From Filosporella fistucella (taxonomy: Eukaryota > Ascomycota > Leotiomycetes > Helotiales), in assembly GCA_030077755.1 (NCBI GenBank), contig JAQJZZ010000013.1, forward strand, positions 1,116,001 through 1,180,000: 64,000 nucleotides of DNA. Direction: 5' to 3'. Shown one piece after another: positions 37,302 through 48,427 of the stretch. Every line of letters starts with the position of its first letter. The stretch's first letter is position 1. The position numbers were made by a program, and so were the translations under genes. The notes under the pieces were generated by a model. That model ran no database searches. It was not told the DNA's origin and saw nothing but the letters and a program-made list of their open reading frames with translations.

Positions 37302-40300
37302 ATGTCGCAAAAATCCAATCCTGAACCAAACTACTTCACTTGCACTCTTGGCGAAGCTGCTGAGATCAATTCAAGCAAGCCGATCCCTTACAAATCTATC
37401 AATGATTTTTTTTATTTCTATTCTAAACTACAAGCTCCAGCAGTAGGGTTTGCCGTTCCTCAAGACGGGGTATGGCAATATGAGATTTTCGGTGTGTCTC
37501 GACCTATGCTTCCTGTAGCTTCTTCCACTAATTGGCATCAGCATTCAATGAGCTTCATCATGGATCGATCATAGCTGCGAATGAGTTTTTGGCGGTCTTG
37601 AAGAAACACTTGCGACAAGATTCATCGAAATTTGTAGCCTTAATCTGTCCAAGTTCTGTAGATTTTTTGTTCTCATGGCTTGGATTGATGAGATTAGGAC
37701 TTTCAGTTCTCTTGATTGCGTAAGTTTGACAAGGCACTTATCGATCTCACTTGACTGATGTTGCACAAGCCCACAAAGTTCTGCAGAAGCAATAGACTAT
37801 TTATGTAAAGCATGTGATGCTCGCTTGGTCATTCATGATGCATCGTATATTAAAACTACAGATACCAGAACGGCTGCTGGAAGTTTAGTCTATATTCAAA
37901 TTCCATGGCAAACAAGGAACGAGGATATCAGCAAGCTTACTCGGCAGAACAGCAACATTTCAAGCATTAAATCATTATTTTCATCTTCAGCAAATGATAT
38001 CGCATATATCCATCACAGTTCAGGGACCTCATCCGGCATTCCGAAACCCATTCCGTACAGTCATCATGCTGCTGTATGTGTGCTCCCGCGTCTCGATGGT
38101 GAGGGGAAAGCAACTTTCACAACCACGCCTCTATATCACGGGGGTATCGCAGACTGCTTCCGTTCTTGGACAAGCACATCTCTAATCTGGCTTTTCCCTG
38201 GCGCCTCTCTGCCAATAACTTGTCGAAATGTTCTCAAGTGTCTGTCCATTACAACCCAGGCTCAGGCTCCGCCAGTCAAATATTTCTCTAGCGTCCCATA
38301 TGTGCTGCAGATGCTAGCTGATGAAGAGGAAGGTATGGAGATTTTGCAAAACATGGTATGTTTCGTCTGGTTTCAGTGTGCAATCTCTTTTGATATTGTA
38401 CTTTATTTGCCGGCAAGCTCACTTTGGCTTGGTCCGCCTGTGTCTTCACGCTGCTCGTTTGATGCTAGAAATTTCGTCCCCCTAAGCAGCGATGCCATCA
38501 CCTATTGACCGTTGAATAGGATATCGTTGGTGTAGGTGGCGCAGCCCTTCCACCTGAAGTTGGTGATTCACTTGTGAAGAAGGGAATAAATCTTATTTCT
38601 CGTTTCGGTAGTGCTGAATGCGGCTTTTTGCTTTCGTCGCAGCGGCATTATAATGATGATAAAGAGTGGAGATATCTTCGTGTGAAATGTCCCGATTTCT
38701 TGCAGTTCGAACGATCAGAAGATGGAACAGAACTGTATGAGTTGATTGTGAGGAAGGGTTGGCCACATCTAGCGAAAACGAATCGAGAAGATGGCAGTTT
38801 CGCTACATCAGATCTCTTTGAACGGCACTCGAGCATCGAGGGCGCTTGGAGATATGATGGAAGAAGTGATAGTCAGATTACACTTGTCACTGGTAAAAAG
38901 TTTGATCCAATTCCAATTGAGGAGAAGATATGCGCTTCTTCGAGGGATATCAAAGATACATTCGTATTCGGCAATGAGAGAGATGCCCCTGGAATTGTCA
39001 TCGTGAGTAATGCTAGCATCAATGAGGGAAAGGATAATTTTTGGAGCATAATCCAAAATATCAATGATGAATTAGAGCATCATGCGAGAATAGGAAAGGG
39101 GATGATCATAGTGGTAAGTGGTGGAGAGAAATGTTTCGAGAAATCAAGCAAGGGGACCATTTTGAGAGGACCCACAGAGAAAAGGTTCATGGAAGAGATT
39201 GAGACATTGTACAAGGAAAATCAGGATCGAGAAAGCTCAGTGACACAACAATATTTGAGATTTGAACAGATACTCTCACTAGTTCGAAGTACTGTCAATG
39301 ACTCTGGAGGTCTGAAACCCAAGCTTGAAGATGAGGATGACTTCTACCAAAGTGGAATTGACTCAACGAGATGCTCGCAGATACGGGCGAGTCTGCAAAT
39401 GGTTAGCTCAGCTGTAATCTATTGCATAGAATCTCTACTAAAAGCATCAGAAAATGGGTCTTGCGTACAAATTACCATGGAATGTGGTCTACGACTGTGG
39501 AAATATATATGAGTAAGTAAGTTCCGAATATTCTTGCTCGGAAAGCTAACATTCTAGACTTTCCACTCATCTGGAAGCTCTGCAAACAGGTCGTAAAAAT
39601 GATACAAAATCAGATATAAAGGAGATGCTCAAAATTGTAGAAGGATATTCAGTTTTTCCTGAACATCTTACTGGTGTTGACCGAGTTACGGAGACGGATT
39701 CGAGTACAGAAGTGGTAGTGAGTATTGTCGACCAATTTCCTCAAGCTCAGTATCTGACTCAAAAAAGGTTCTCACCGGAGCTACTGGAGCACTTGGTGCT
39801 ACTATCCTCACCACTCTGTGCGAGAATGTGCTCATCTCGAAGATAATTTGCCTCGTCCGAGCCGCAAGCGACGAGGAAGCAAAATCTCGAGTTGTAGGCA
39901 GCCTGAGATATAGAAGGAAAGCACCGAATGGAAGTTCAATGAACAAAATTCAATGCATCTCCTCGAGGTTCAGCGACGAGAATCTGGGACTTTCTCAGGA
40001 AATGATTAGTATTGTGCAGCACGAGGCCACCGTATTTGTACATGTGAGAATATCCCTATACATGCGAAACACAACTAACATGAGGGTGATAGGCAGCCTG
40101 GGCCGTGAACTTCTCCTTACCTCTCCGTTCGTTCATTCCAGATCATATAGCTGGATTATCAAATATTCTCAGCCTGTTCTCGCGTTGTGAGAAAGCCACC
40201 AATTTCACATTCTGTTCTAGCACTGCTAGTACTTTGAAGTCGTCCTCATCTCCAATACCAGAAGTAATTTCGGATAATCCAAAAGATGCCGATGAGTTGG

Positions 40301-40938
40301 GGTACTCAAAGAGTAAATGGGTGGCTGAAGCTATTTGTGCAAGATTTGCAGCCCACGTTTCACGACGCTCAGGAGGGAATCGGACGAAAGTGAATGTTGT
40401 TCGAGTCGGCCAACTCACTGGTGACCGAAGTAGTGGAGTATGGAATATGAGTGAAGCTTGGCCGCTGATGCTGAGTACGGTGAAGGATATAGGCTGTCTC
40501 CCGAAGATGAACCAGCAGCTCGATTGGCTACCACTGGACGTCGCTGCTCAAGCTGTCGTAGACATCAGTTTCGGGGAAGAAAGATACAAAGAGTGCAGCG
40601 TCTATCATGTTCTGAACGCGGAAGTAAATTATTACTGGACTGATCTTCTGAAATGGATCCAAGAGACTCGTGGGCGAAGTTTCGAAGTGGTGGAGTTGAG
40701 TGAGTGGCTGGGACGGTTAGACGCGCTGGACGACCACCCTGCCAGAGAGCTTATTTGGCTTTGGAAAAAGAGATGTAATGGGGCCCCATCGGGGGCAAAA
40801 GACATCAAATTTGAGTGCGAGAAAGCTAATAGGGTATCTCAAGTAATGAGGGATTTCAGAGGTGTAGATCAGGATTTAGTGGTGAAGATATGGTCATGGC
40901 TGGAGGAGGAAGTACAATGGAAGCAGCCATTAACATAG
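37302..40938 (+). CDS. NRPS-like enzyme with A-T-R domains (carboxylic acid reductase type)
   Basis: Eight exons (37302-37491, 37542-37719, 37770-38355, 38520-39401, 39451-39512, 39558-39717, 39768-40043, 40093-40938) join into 1059 residues. The adenylation domain (about 20-550) has core A3 HSSGTSSGIPKP (204-215), A5-like SRFGSAECG, A7/A8-like ATSDLF and YDGRSDSQ, and A10-like SSKGTILR. The thiolation domain (about 560-630) carries its phosphopantetheine Ser at 600 in FYQSGIDS. The C-terminal reductase is an extended short-chain dehydrogenase: VLTGATGALGA (687-697, NAD(P)H binding) and the active-site Tyr849/Lys853 in YSKSK. Such enzymes activate a carboxylic acid, load it as a thioester and release it as aldehyde or alcohol. 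There is no condensation domain. The substrate is unknown; it is not Lys2 itself, given its length and motifs. Confidence 0.92.
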
Positions 40939-41175
40939 ACAAATTTCTTGCGTTTGGAACAATACCAAGGTAATTATATTCTCGCAAGAACCCAATCAGA
41001 CCAAAAGAAGATTCCAATGCCTATAATGTTTATACAATTACATTTGCAAACTGATTCCGTTCTATACCCCATTTCTGTATATCATTTAGAACTTCATCCA
41101 CTAGTATGTCAATCTCGGCCAAAAGTACAAAACACAAGAAGCTCGCCAGTCCTCCACCTCCCTACCTACTCGCAA

Positions 41176-42434
41176 TTACCTTTGATTAGGACGCCATCCA
41201 TCCTTTCCTGCACCACCCTCGGCGATGGATGGCAGAGGGGTAAGTGGGCGGTTCCTGTCTGCAGTAAATCCACCATTCGCAGTCCCAAGCGTTAAAGGTT
41301 CAATATTGGCTCCACCGAAGACAGTCCTTCCATTGCTTCCCAAATCGACACTTCCATTGCTAGAAGCCTTTGAACGTTGGCTGATATTGCGGGCAATTCT
41401 GGGCGGCAAGAAAGAGTCTCTTAGTGACGAAGTCTGCATTGGTGGAAGAAGTGGTGACGATGGTGGGAACTCTGCTTTACCAAGTCGACGTTTACGGAAA
41501 AGACGGCGGATGACGAATACCAACGCAATGGCAACAGCTAGTCCTCCAACTACGAATGATTAGCTCAACAATTTAAAGGTATATAATTCAAGACATCATT
41601 ACCTGCGGCAGCAACGGGAATGACAATCTTCCACACATTGGTACCCTGTGATTGACTCGCAGGCAAGGTGCTCTTGCTTGAGCTAATTCCATTACTGTCG
41701 ATACCTGTAGCTACACTGGTAATGCTAGAAGTAGTAGTCGAGGGTGCATTATCGGCAGCTGCTGTGATAGACGTCAAAAGTGTCGTCTGTGAGACCTCAG
41801 ATGGCTGTGCTTGGACAATCGATGTTTCTGGCACTGTTGATGGTGTGGCTTTTGATGAAGATGGTAGAGGAGTTGATGGTTGAGTGCTTGGGGGTGTTGA
41901 TGCAGCAGCTTTCGAAGACGCGGTATTGGGAAGGACTGCTGAGGTCTGAGTTGTCTTGGGTGGTGATGGCGATGAAGCTGTGCTTGAGTCTCCTCCTTTA
42001 GCTGGCTGAGTGGTTGCCGGTGGTGCAACACCAACGGACAAAATGGGGGACGAGGCTGGTCCTACTCCAGCGCCGATCAAAGGTCCTGAAGTTGGAGCGA
42101 CACCAACTGAAAGGAGAGGTGCTGTACTTGGTCCTATTCCTACGTCTAGAAGTCCTCCGTCAGATGGCGGGCCTCCCAGCAAACCACCGACTGCACCTCC
42201 CAATCCTTTTCCATCGCCAGGGGTTGGTGTTGATATTGCTGCAGGTGCTGAGGTCACCGAAGGTTTGTCCTTTCCATTTCCTGTGATTCCTCCTAGTAAC
42301 CCTCCATCTGGAGTAGCAACGGCGCCGGCTGACGAGGTTGTATCAGTTCCACTTCCAAGAATTCCGTCCAACAGACGTCTCTCCAAGCCCCTATCAGAAC
42401 CAACCACTTCCCTAAGCCGAAGACCGAATCTCAT
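41176..42434 (-). CDS. Ser/Thr-rich single-pass membrane protein
   Basis: Two minus-strand exons (41603-42434 and 41176-41549) give 401 residues. Residues about 40-265 are a Ser/Thr/Pro/Ala/Gly-rich ectodomain, probably heavily O-mannosylated, with imperfect repeats (GIGPSTAPLLSVGVAP, then related GAGVGPASSPILSVGVAP). One membrane helix (WKIVIPVAAAVGGLAVAIAL, about 270-290) spans the splice junction, with the stop-transfer signal IRRLFRKRR after it. The cytoplasmic tail (about 110 residues) is Ser/Arg-rich. This is the layout of fungal cell-wall sensors (Wsc/Mid2) and mucin-like proteins, but no Cys-rich WSC domain is present and the N-terminus lacks a clear signal peptide. The true start may be in an unrecognised upstream exon. 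Confidence 0.75.
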
Positions 42435-44112
42435 TTTTACTGATTAATGTATGATATTGATAGAACGAAAATGTGTATGGGTCCTGCCCAGAAAAAATGA
42501 ACTAAAAGGTAATAATCATGAAGGTGGAAATGTAGAACTTTCAATGAAGAAGTTGCAAGCGGAAGTAAAGTCGTTCACATCAAAATGAAAGTAAAAAACA
42601 ACAACGAGTAGAAGTACGAAGAACAAGACCCTGAAAAGAATCAGGCTCTCCACAATTGAAACTTCGGATGGCAGGGCTGAAGCCACAGCATGCTCAAACC
42701 AGTTCAAGATCTCCACACTAGAAGCGAACTGACCAGGAACATGTTGATAATCAGAAGATCCTGTCAATTACGATGACACTAGCGATCATGCTGCGCACCG
42801 CAGAAACCCTCAAAACCGAGGATCGTGTTTGAAAGTTCAGATGCGGTTGAGATGGGCAGCTGGGAGAAGGGTTTGTAACGCCGCTTGTCTGTGCAGTCAA
42901 TGCGCCGTTCGCGAGTCAGACATCATTGCTTCACCAGCTCAGGAATAGAATGATCTGATAATAATGGCCATTCATAATTATGCTATCATTCGAATTGAAA
43001 GGACCTCCCGGCTTGTCGGCTTCCATTAAGGTTATATAGGACTTGACAATAGCGTTATCATGTTCAAGCTGCACTTCGGGGAAAATTGGGGATGGTAGCA
43101 GGGCATTTGAAATGGTGATGGGGGCACTGAACAGGCTTGCAGCCCATTTGTGTACCTAATTTCGGGAGGGGCGGGATAAGGAAGTAAGGGGTTGCGATTG
43201 GGAAATCCTCCAACCAGAGAGAGATTCTACGAGCCTACGAGTCTACGAGTACGAAGACTTCACAAGTTCTTCCAATATCCTCCATGAAACATCATTCTAT
43301 CTATACAATTTGTTCCTAGTCGAACCTCCATATCATAGCGCATTCTATAGCTATGCAGAGCTGGCTATGACGCGTTTCGTTTGAACACTAGGGCACCCGT
43401 TTCGCCCTTGTTTGGTTTTTCTGTCCTTTCATGGCGAATCTGTGCTGGGCACTGGGAAATGCGGTGTATCAATTTGGTATCCTACATTTTTCAATAGTTT
43501 GTTCATCTTTGGCTCTCATTTAGGTTATGAATGGGAATGCATTCTGAGTGCTGCTGCACAATCACCTGGTTCAACTGCCATTTTCTGAGGTCACATGTTT
43601 CTAAACTATTGCGATCCTGATAAATGTTTAAAGTGTTCGAACAATGGTTGAACTTCTTCATTTTAGTGTATCTGTTGGCTTAAATTTGAACCACAATCTT
43701 TCCACATCTTTCAGGGCCGGGTGCTTAGAAAATTTCTAGAGTACACTCGTGGCAGCTGATCATGTCATGTATACCGAAATCAGATAGCTTGTCAATCCCA
43801 TAAACAGTGTTTCTAGGGGTAGTGACTATAACCTCTTGACCATAACAACCACCAAATCTTTCAGCATAATGGTTACACTACATTTTTCTGCATATTAGCG
43901 AAGTTCCTGTCGAATACTGCTGAATTTCAAGTAGGGAAAATCCTATATAACCACATATAATTCTCATTGTCACTTGTTCCATATTGGTTCAGACTGGAGC
44001 CCCTGTCGTTCATCTAAGCTATGTTATTACGCATTTGTATTGTCCCTCGGTATGCTACACGCATGTGCTCTCACACCCAAGCTAAGAATCTTGTTATATA
44101 GTTCCCAATACA
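42435..44112. other. Intergenic (about 1.7 kb), no gene seen
   Basis: No supported coding region on either strand. A short CTACGAG repeat lies near 43,230-43,252. The stretch 43,500-43,960 is AT-rich. Confidence 0.5.
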
Positions 44113-44443
44113 CTACGCAAAGTTTCCTCCTCTCAAATTTTTTGAGAGACTTTGGCCAGAGTAGTAGTTGTGCTCCCAGAATTGGAGATAACCAACAGAT
44201 GCTCTCGCGGACAGTCTGGTATCATTATTCTGTGGATGGAACTGCAATATCTGTGCAGTGTTAATCTAAGTCACACAGTTTCATATCTTTATCTTTAAAC
44301 CTTACTTTTTTGGCTGCGTCCTCCTTTGAGATGAGTGTAGCTCCAGCTGTAGCATTTGCAGACGCTGAGTCTTCCGAGGTCGGTAGAGCACCGACCAAAG
44401 TGATAGACAGCATTGCTGGAAGGAGCGAGACGAAGAGAATCAT
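44113..44443 (-). CDS. Very small secreted protein, unknown function
   Basis: Exons 44306-44443 and 44113-44241 (minus strand) give 88 residues. A strong signal peptide (MILFVSLLPAMLSITLVGALP) is followed by a Ser/Ala-rich stretch and then ASVGYLQFWEHNYYSG. The intron contains an ATTAAC branch site about 18 bases before the chosen acceptor at 44242. Two other in-frame acceptors (at 44266 and about 44251) would add up to 8 residues. The C-terminal part faintly resembles the start of a beta/gamma-crystallin-like fold (aromatic-rich strand then a Gly turn), but it is too short to assign. The frame ends at a TAG without further obvious exons. Confidence 0.5.
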
Positions 44444-44828
44444 GTTTGTGGAAGTGCTGTAAATGTGGATTTGCTGAGCTGGCTGATTTCTAGAAAACCA
44501 AACAACGGGTTCACACGAAGTCTTAATAGAGCTTTATCTCTAATGCCAAATATCTTTTCATTTGTACCGGTGACCAATCCAGCACTAAACAATATCCACC
44601 CAGGTTGCCAGCGACTTCAGTCTTAAGCTACACATGGCTTACATCAAGTGAGCGAAATCTTACACCGCATTAGTTACTATGGGTTATCGAAGCGTGAGGT
44701 TTACTTTTCGATGGACTTTGCAATGGTAGGCTTTCAGCGACAAGAAGCCGAAACTAGAAATTGCCTCAGCTCTATGTACAGAACTAAGTTGAAAGTAGCT
44801 ATTGGTCTACATAAATTAATGAATGCAG

Positions 44829-45996
44829 ATACGAGTGGATGCATGATGCTTGGCAGCCGGCGATCCATCATTTTCAATCCGACATCTACGCCATCAATCC
44901 GGGTACCACAGCGGAATTTCCAAACGACTCTGACAATATCCCTCTTAAGGGAGGCCATGGGACGTGTATGCTCGGCATGGTCGTGGGCCACACAACTGGT
45001 GTAGCAAAGAAAGTGGACCCAGTCATCGTCAAGGGCGGTGGTGATCTACCGGCTTGGATCGAAGGATTCAACGCGATAAAAACGATGTTGTCACTGATGG
45101 CGGACATAGAAAGGTGCTTTCACTATCGATTTACTGGCCGCCCTGGACGGTACAGAATATGCTTGGCTTTACTGCTACTTTGAACACGATTTTGAAGAAT
45201 ATTGCAGCCAAGGGCGTCCTCGTTGTTGTAGGATCAGGCAATGATAGTTTTGTATGTCGTGCCTCCAAGATAGAATGTGTATTGGAGTACGTAATGTGCA
45301 TCTGCTAATTGCTTTTAGCCGGCAGTGAATGTCCTGCCACGTTTGGCAAGGCAAATATACCGAATGAACATATTCCATCAATGTTGGTAGTCGGTACTGT
45401 CAATAATCGTGGCTCGCCATACAAGGAAGCTGGCACCAGGGGGAATAATTACGGCGTGGCGGGTGGTATCCCTTCGGTTTATGCACCTGATGTAAATGTC
45501 TGGTGCGCAGACGGAAACCGGGCGCTCGGGAGTATGCCTGAAAAAGTAATTAGAGGTGCATGGGGTACATCTCCTGGTCAGTTTTTTCTCTTTCATTTGA
45601 CTATTGAGTTGATGATAATTACTAACTCAATCGCAGCAACTGCGACTCTCGCGGGCCGTACGTATGTACCACCATGTTAACTGTTCTTTTTTTGCGAGTT
45701 ACACTTCCAAAGTCTCCATTATGATTGCATTATCACGTTCTTGTTCTTATATGGCCAACTTCTGCATGGAAATTATAGATTTTGAGACAAGAAGGTCGCT
45801 AACATCTTGCTCTGTAGTGGCTGCTTTATTTTACGCACAGCTGTCAATTCCAGAGCAGTACAAGACTTCCGCCGTTGCCATGAAAGCTTACATCGAGGAT
45901 CTTGCATGGGCTAGGCACCCTCTCTACCCTAATTTGGCTGCTATATGGAATGGAGAGGCCGTGCAGGCCGTGGATGAGGTTGAAAATGGTACATAA
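44829..45996 (+). pseudogene. Broken subtilisin-like serine protease (S8 family)
   Basis: Fragments read as one subtilase. The His motif is GGHGTCMLGMVVGHTTGVAK (about 44,950-45,010); the mid-domain is VLSLSIYWPP then KNIAAKGVLVVVGSGND (about 45,110-45,246); later come SMLVVGTVNNRGSPY and VYAPDVNVWCADG, and the Ser motif is WGTSPATATLAG across an intron (45,577-45,635). The frame breaks between FNAIK and NDVVTD. There the two halves are continuous in sequence but one base is missing in a run of five A (45078-45082), with no room for an intron. The region before the His motif does not show the expected catalytic Asp (D-S/T-G), so the 5' part also seems lost. Either a decaying gene or, for the one-base shift alone, an assembly error. 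Confidence 0.7.
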
Positions 45997-46965
45997 GCCG
46001 CGTTCCAATTCGAAACAAGAATCTTCAGAGAAATCAGGGCGTAATCATTCAGCGCATGAGAATCTTGAGCAATGTTTGAACGCACCCAGTCCAGCAAGAC
46101 ATCCATAGGCGCGAAACGTATAGCAGATTTTTGAAGTTCTTATCCGCACACCATTTTCACAACATTCATGAGATTATTCATAGGCCACAGAAGACACAGG
46201 GCACGATTAAGTGAAATTGAGAAATAATCTGGAAAGTAGGAACAAGATTCCTATGTTATCTTGAGCCAGGCCTAGGTCCAAATGCCAAAAAAGGTGCAGA
46301 ACACATCCCACAATTCCTTTCCTTCACTTTGACCAGTGTCGAGAAAGTTGATTGTAATCAATCAGGTTACAAACTAAATATCAGTCTTATGTGTGGGTTT
46401 CCAAGAACTTTCTTCATCTATATCTAAATATCGGGTTTCGGAGATTTCTATTTGGAATAGATGTCTGTCAAGAGGGTCGATTCCGAGTTGATCCCGCCTC
46501 ACTAGTGAAGGGGCTGACTCTACCCCGCATATTTGTCAATACACCCGATGTGCCTCTTTCTCTCTAACGGTGTAGCCCCAGATCTAGAGCCGCTGTTTAT
46601 AAAGCGATGAAAGTTGCTTCGGCCATTCTGGGAATGGCATTTCCATTCCCCGCATCTTGAATGCACAACGAACGCTTGAAGCCTCCACAATCGATGCACT
46701 CCCGCATCCGTTTGGCAACTAAAGATCTCTTCTAATTGACCAACCACAATTCCTCGATACCTTTCTAAGATGGTGAGCCTCGTTCGGACGGAGGGGAGGC
46801 GGACCAAGGCTAGATCCTGGACTGTTCTAGAAGTACATATATAGAAAAGGCCATCCTGGAGCCAGAGTTGGGTTTATAAAAGACGTGAAAACCCCATAAT
46901 TCTAGGTCAAAGTGTATTTCAACGACTCAACCTGTCACTTACCATAAAAAACACAATCAGACAAA
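45997..46965. other. Intergenic; promoter of the catalase-related gene
   Basis: No supported coding region. The last 100 bases contain a good TATA box and a leader ending in ACAAAATGG. The rest shows nothing recognisable. Confidence 0.5.
46876..46883 (+). promoter_or_regulatory. TATA box (TATAAAAG)
   Basis: A consensus TATAAAAG lies 83-90 bases before the start codon of the catalase-related gene, a usual position for strongly regulated fungal promoters. Confidence 0.55.
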
Positions 46966-48198
46966 ATGGCCAAATATATCAAGTGGGATTCTCCCGGAGT
47001 GGAGGTCATTCAACCAGGCGAGAAGGAGAAGATCCAAGCAGTATCCGATCAGTTCAATCGCTTTCAGATGATGAACTTCAATGAGCATCATCACTGCCTC
47101 CGCGGCACACACTTAAAAACGCAAGGGGTAAGCTCAACTCCATTAGCCTCGATTTGTACAAGCCGTTAATTCTTAAAGTGTGTCATGGGTAAATTTACCG
47201 TTAAAGACAATTTACCAGAGCATCTCGCACAAGGAATGTTCGCAAAGCCAGGTCAATACGACGTAATCATGCGATACTCGTCTCTTACGCCAAAGCTTGT
47301 ACCTGATAACGTTTCAGCGCCTCGCGGAATTGGCATGAAGATATTTGGTGTGGAAGGAGAGAAGATTTGGGGCGAAGATAAGAAGACGCAAGATTGGACA
47401 TTCAACAATTACTCCGTCTTGGAATTACGAGATCCCAACACCACATATGATATTGCGGATTGTCTGGAGAAGAACTGGAATGACATTCCTAAGTTTGCAG
47501 AAGAGCAGAGTAAGCGTGCGGATGCGGATGTTGCTACCATGGGCTCCCAGCTTCCACGCCAGCACTGTAAGTTATATTTTTATTATGAAATTCAAGCAAG
47601 CATGATATAGCTGACGACCATAGTGGTTGCAATGCCTGAATATTCCCAATCTGCTTACAGATTCGGTGATTATGTCGCTAAATTCGGCGTCTTCCCCTTG
47701 GGCGAAGAGCAGAAGAAACTCGAGAAATATTCCATTCCGGAAGACGCGCCAATCAACATTCTTTCCCAAGGGGCTCGCGATTTCCATATGAAGCACAAAG
47801 TCACCTACTCGTTTTGTGCCCAGCTACTCCAAAATCTGGACGAACAGCCAGTTGACGATATCGGCGTGAATTGGGATGAAAAGAAGTACCCCTTCGAGCA
47901 GGTTGCTACCTTGGAGTTTGAACCGCAGGATAGTTGGTTGCCTGAATTCCGCGTTTGGTGGGATGATAGAATCACCTGCAATTCCTGGCACGGATTGAAG
48001 GTCCATCAGCCGCTTGGAAGCACAAACAGGATGAGAAGAGTCGTGTATGCTGAGTCGAGGAAGTTGAGATTGAGAGTGAATGGATTCAAGGACTACATTG
48101 AGCCAGCCAGTTTGAAGGAGGTGCCTGCACCACTTGTTGCGCCTCAGCTTTCACTGCCGTATCAACCAGCTGTTCAGAGTGTTGAAGTTAGCGTTTAG
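46966..48198 (+). CDS. Catalase-related haem protein (SrpA-like)
   Basis: Three exons (46966-47127, 47179-47566, 47624-48198) give 374 residues. The distal-His region RGTHLKTQG (about residues 47-55), the PGQYDVIMRYSS strand, the catalase-core NVSAPRGIGMKIFGVEG and the YSQSAYRFGDYVAKF stretch place it in the catalase superfamily. A C-terminal RRVVYAES (Arg-x-x-x-Tyr) supplies the likely proximal haem-ligand Tyr. At 374 residues it is far shorter than true catalases (about 500 or more) and lacks their C-terminal extensions, so it is a minimal catalase-related protein, possibly a peroxidase or fatty-acid-hydroperoxide enzyme. No signal peptide or PTS1: cytosolic by default. Its neighbours are pseudogenes. 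Confidence 0.88.
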
Positions 48199-48427
48199 GG
48201 TTCTGATATTCAGCCTCCATTTCTTGTTACATAGGTACATAAGTTCAAATTTATCTTTCTAGCTCGTCAATTGGGATGACAAGTCTCCAATCGGTGCTTC
48301 ACCATTCTGAATGCTGAGCCCCACCTTACAGCAAATGCTGTACTCGTCCAGGACGCGGAAGAAGTCTGTATCCATTACATTATTGTTTAAGATGTTGTAT
48401 GTTGTATCATGCATTTATCAGTCGCTC

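Noticed and set aside
37302..40938. Lys2 (alpha-aminoadipate reductase)
   Set aside because: Lys2 is about 1400 residues with a longer N-terminal domain; this enzyme has 1059 residues and a different A-domain core.
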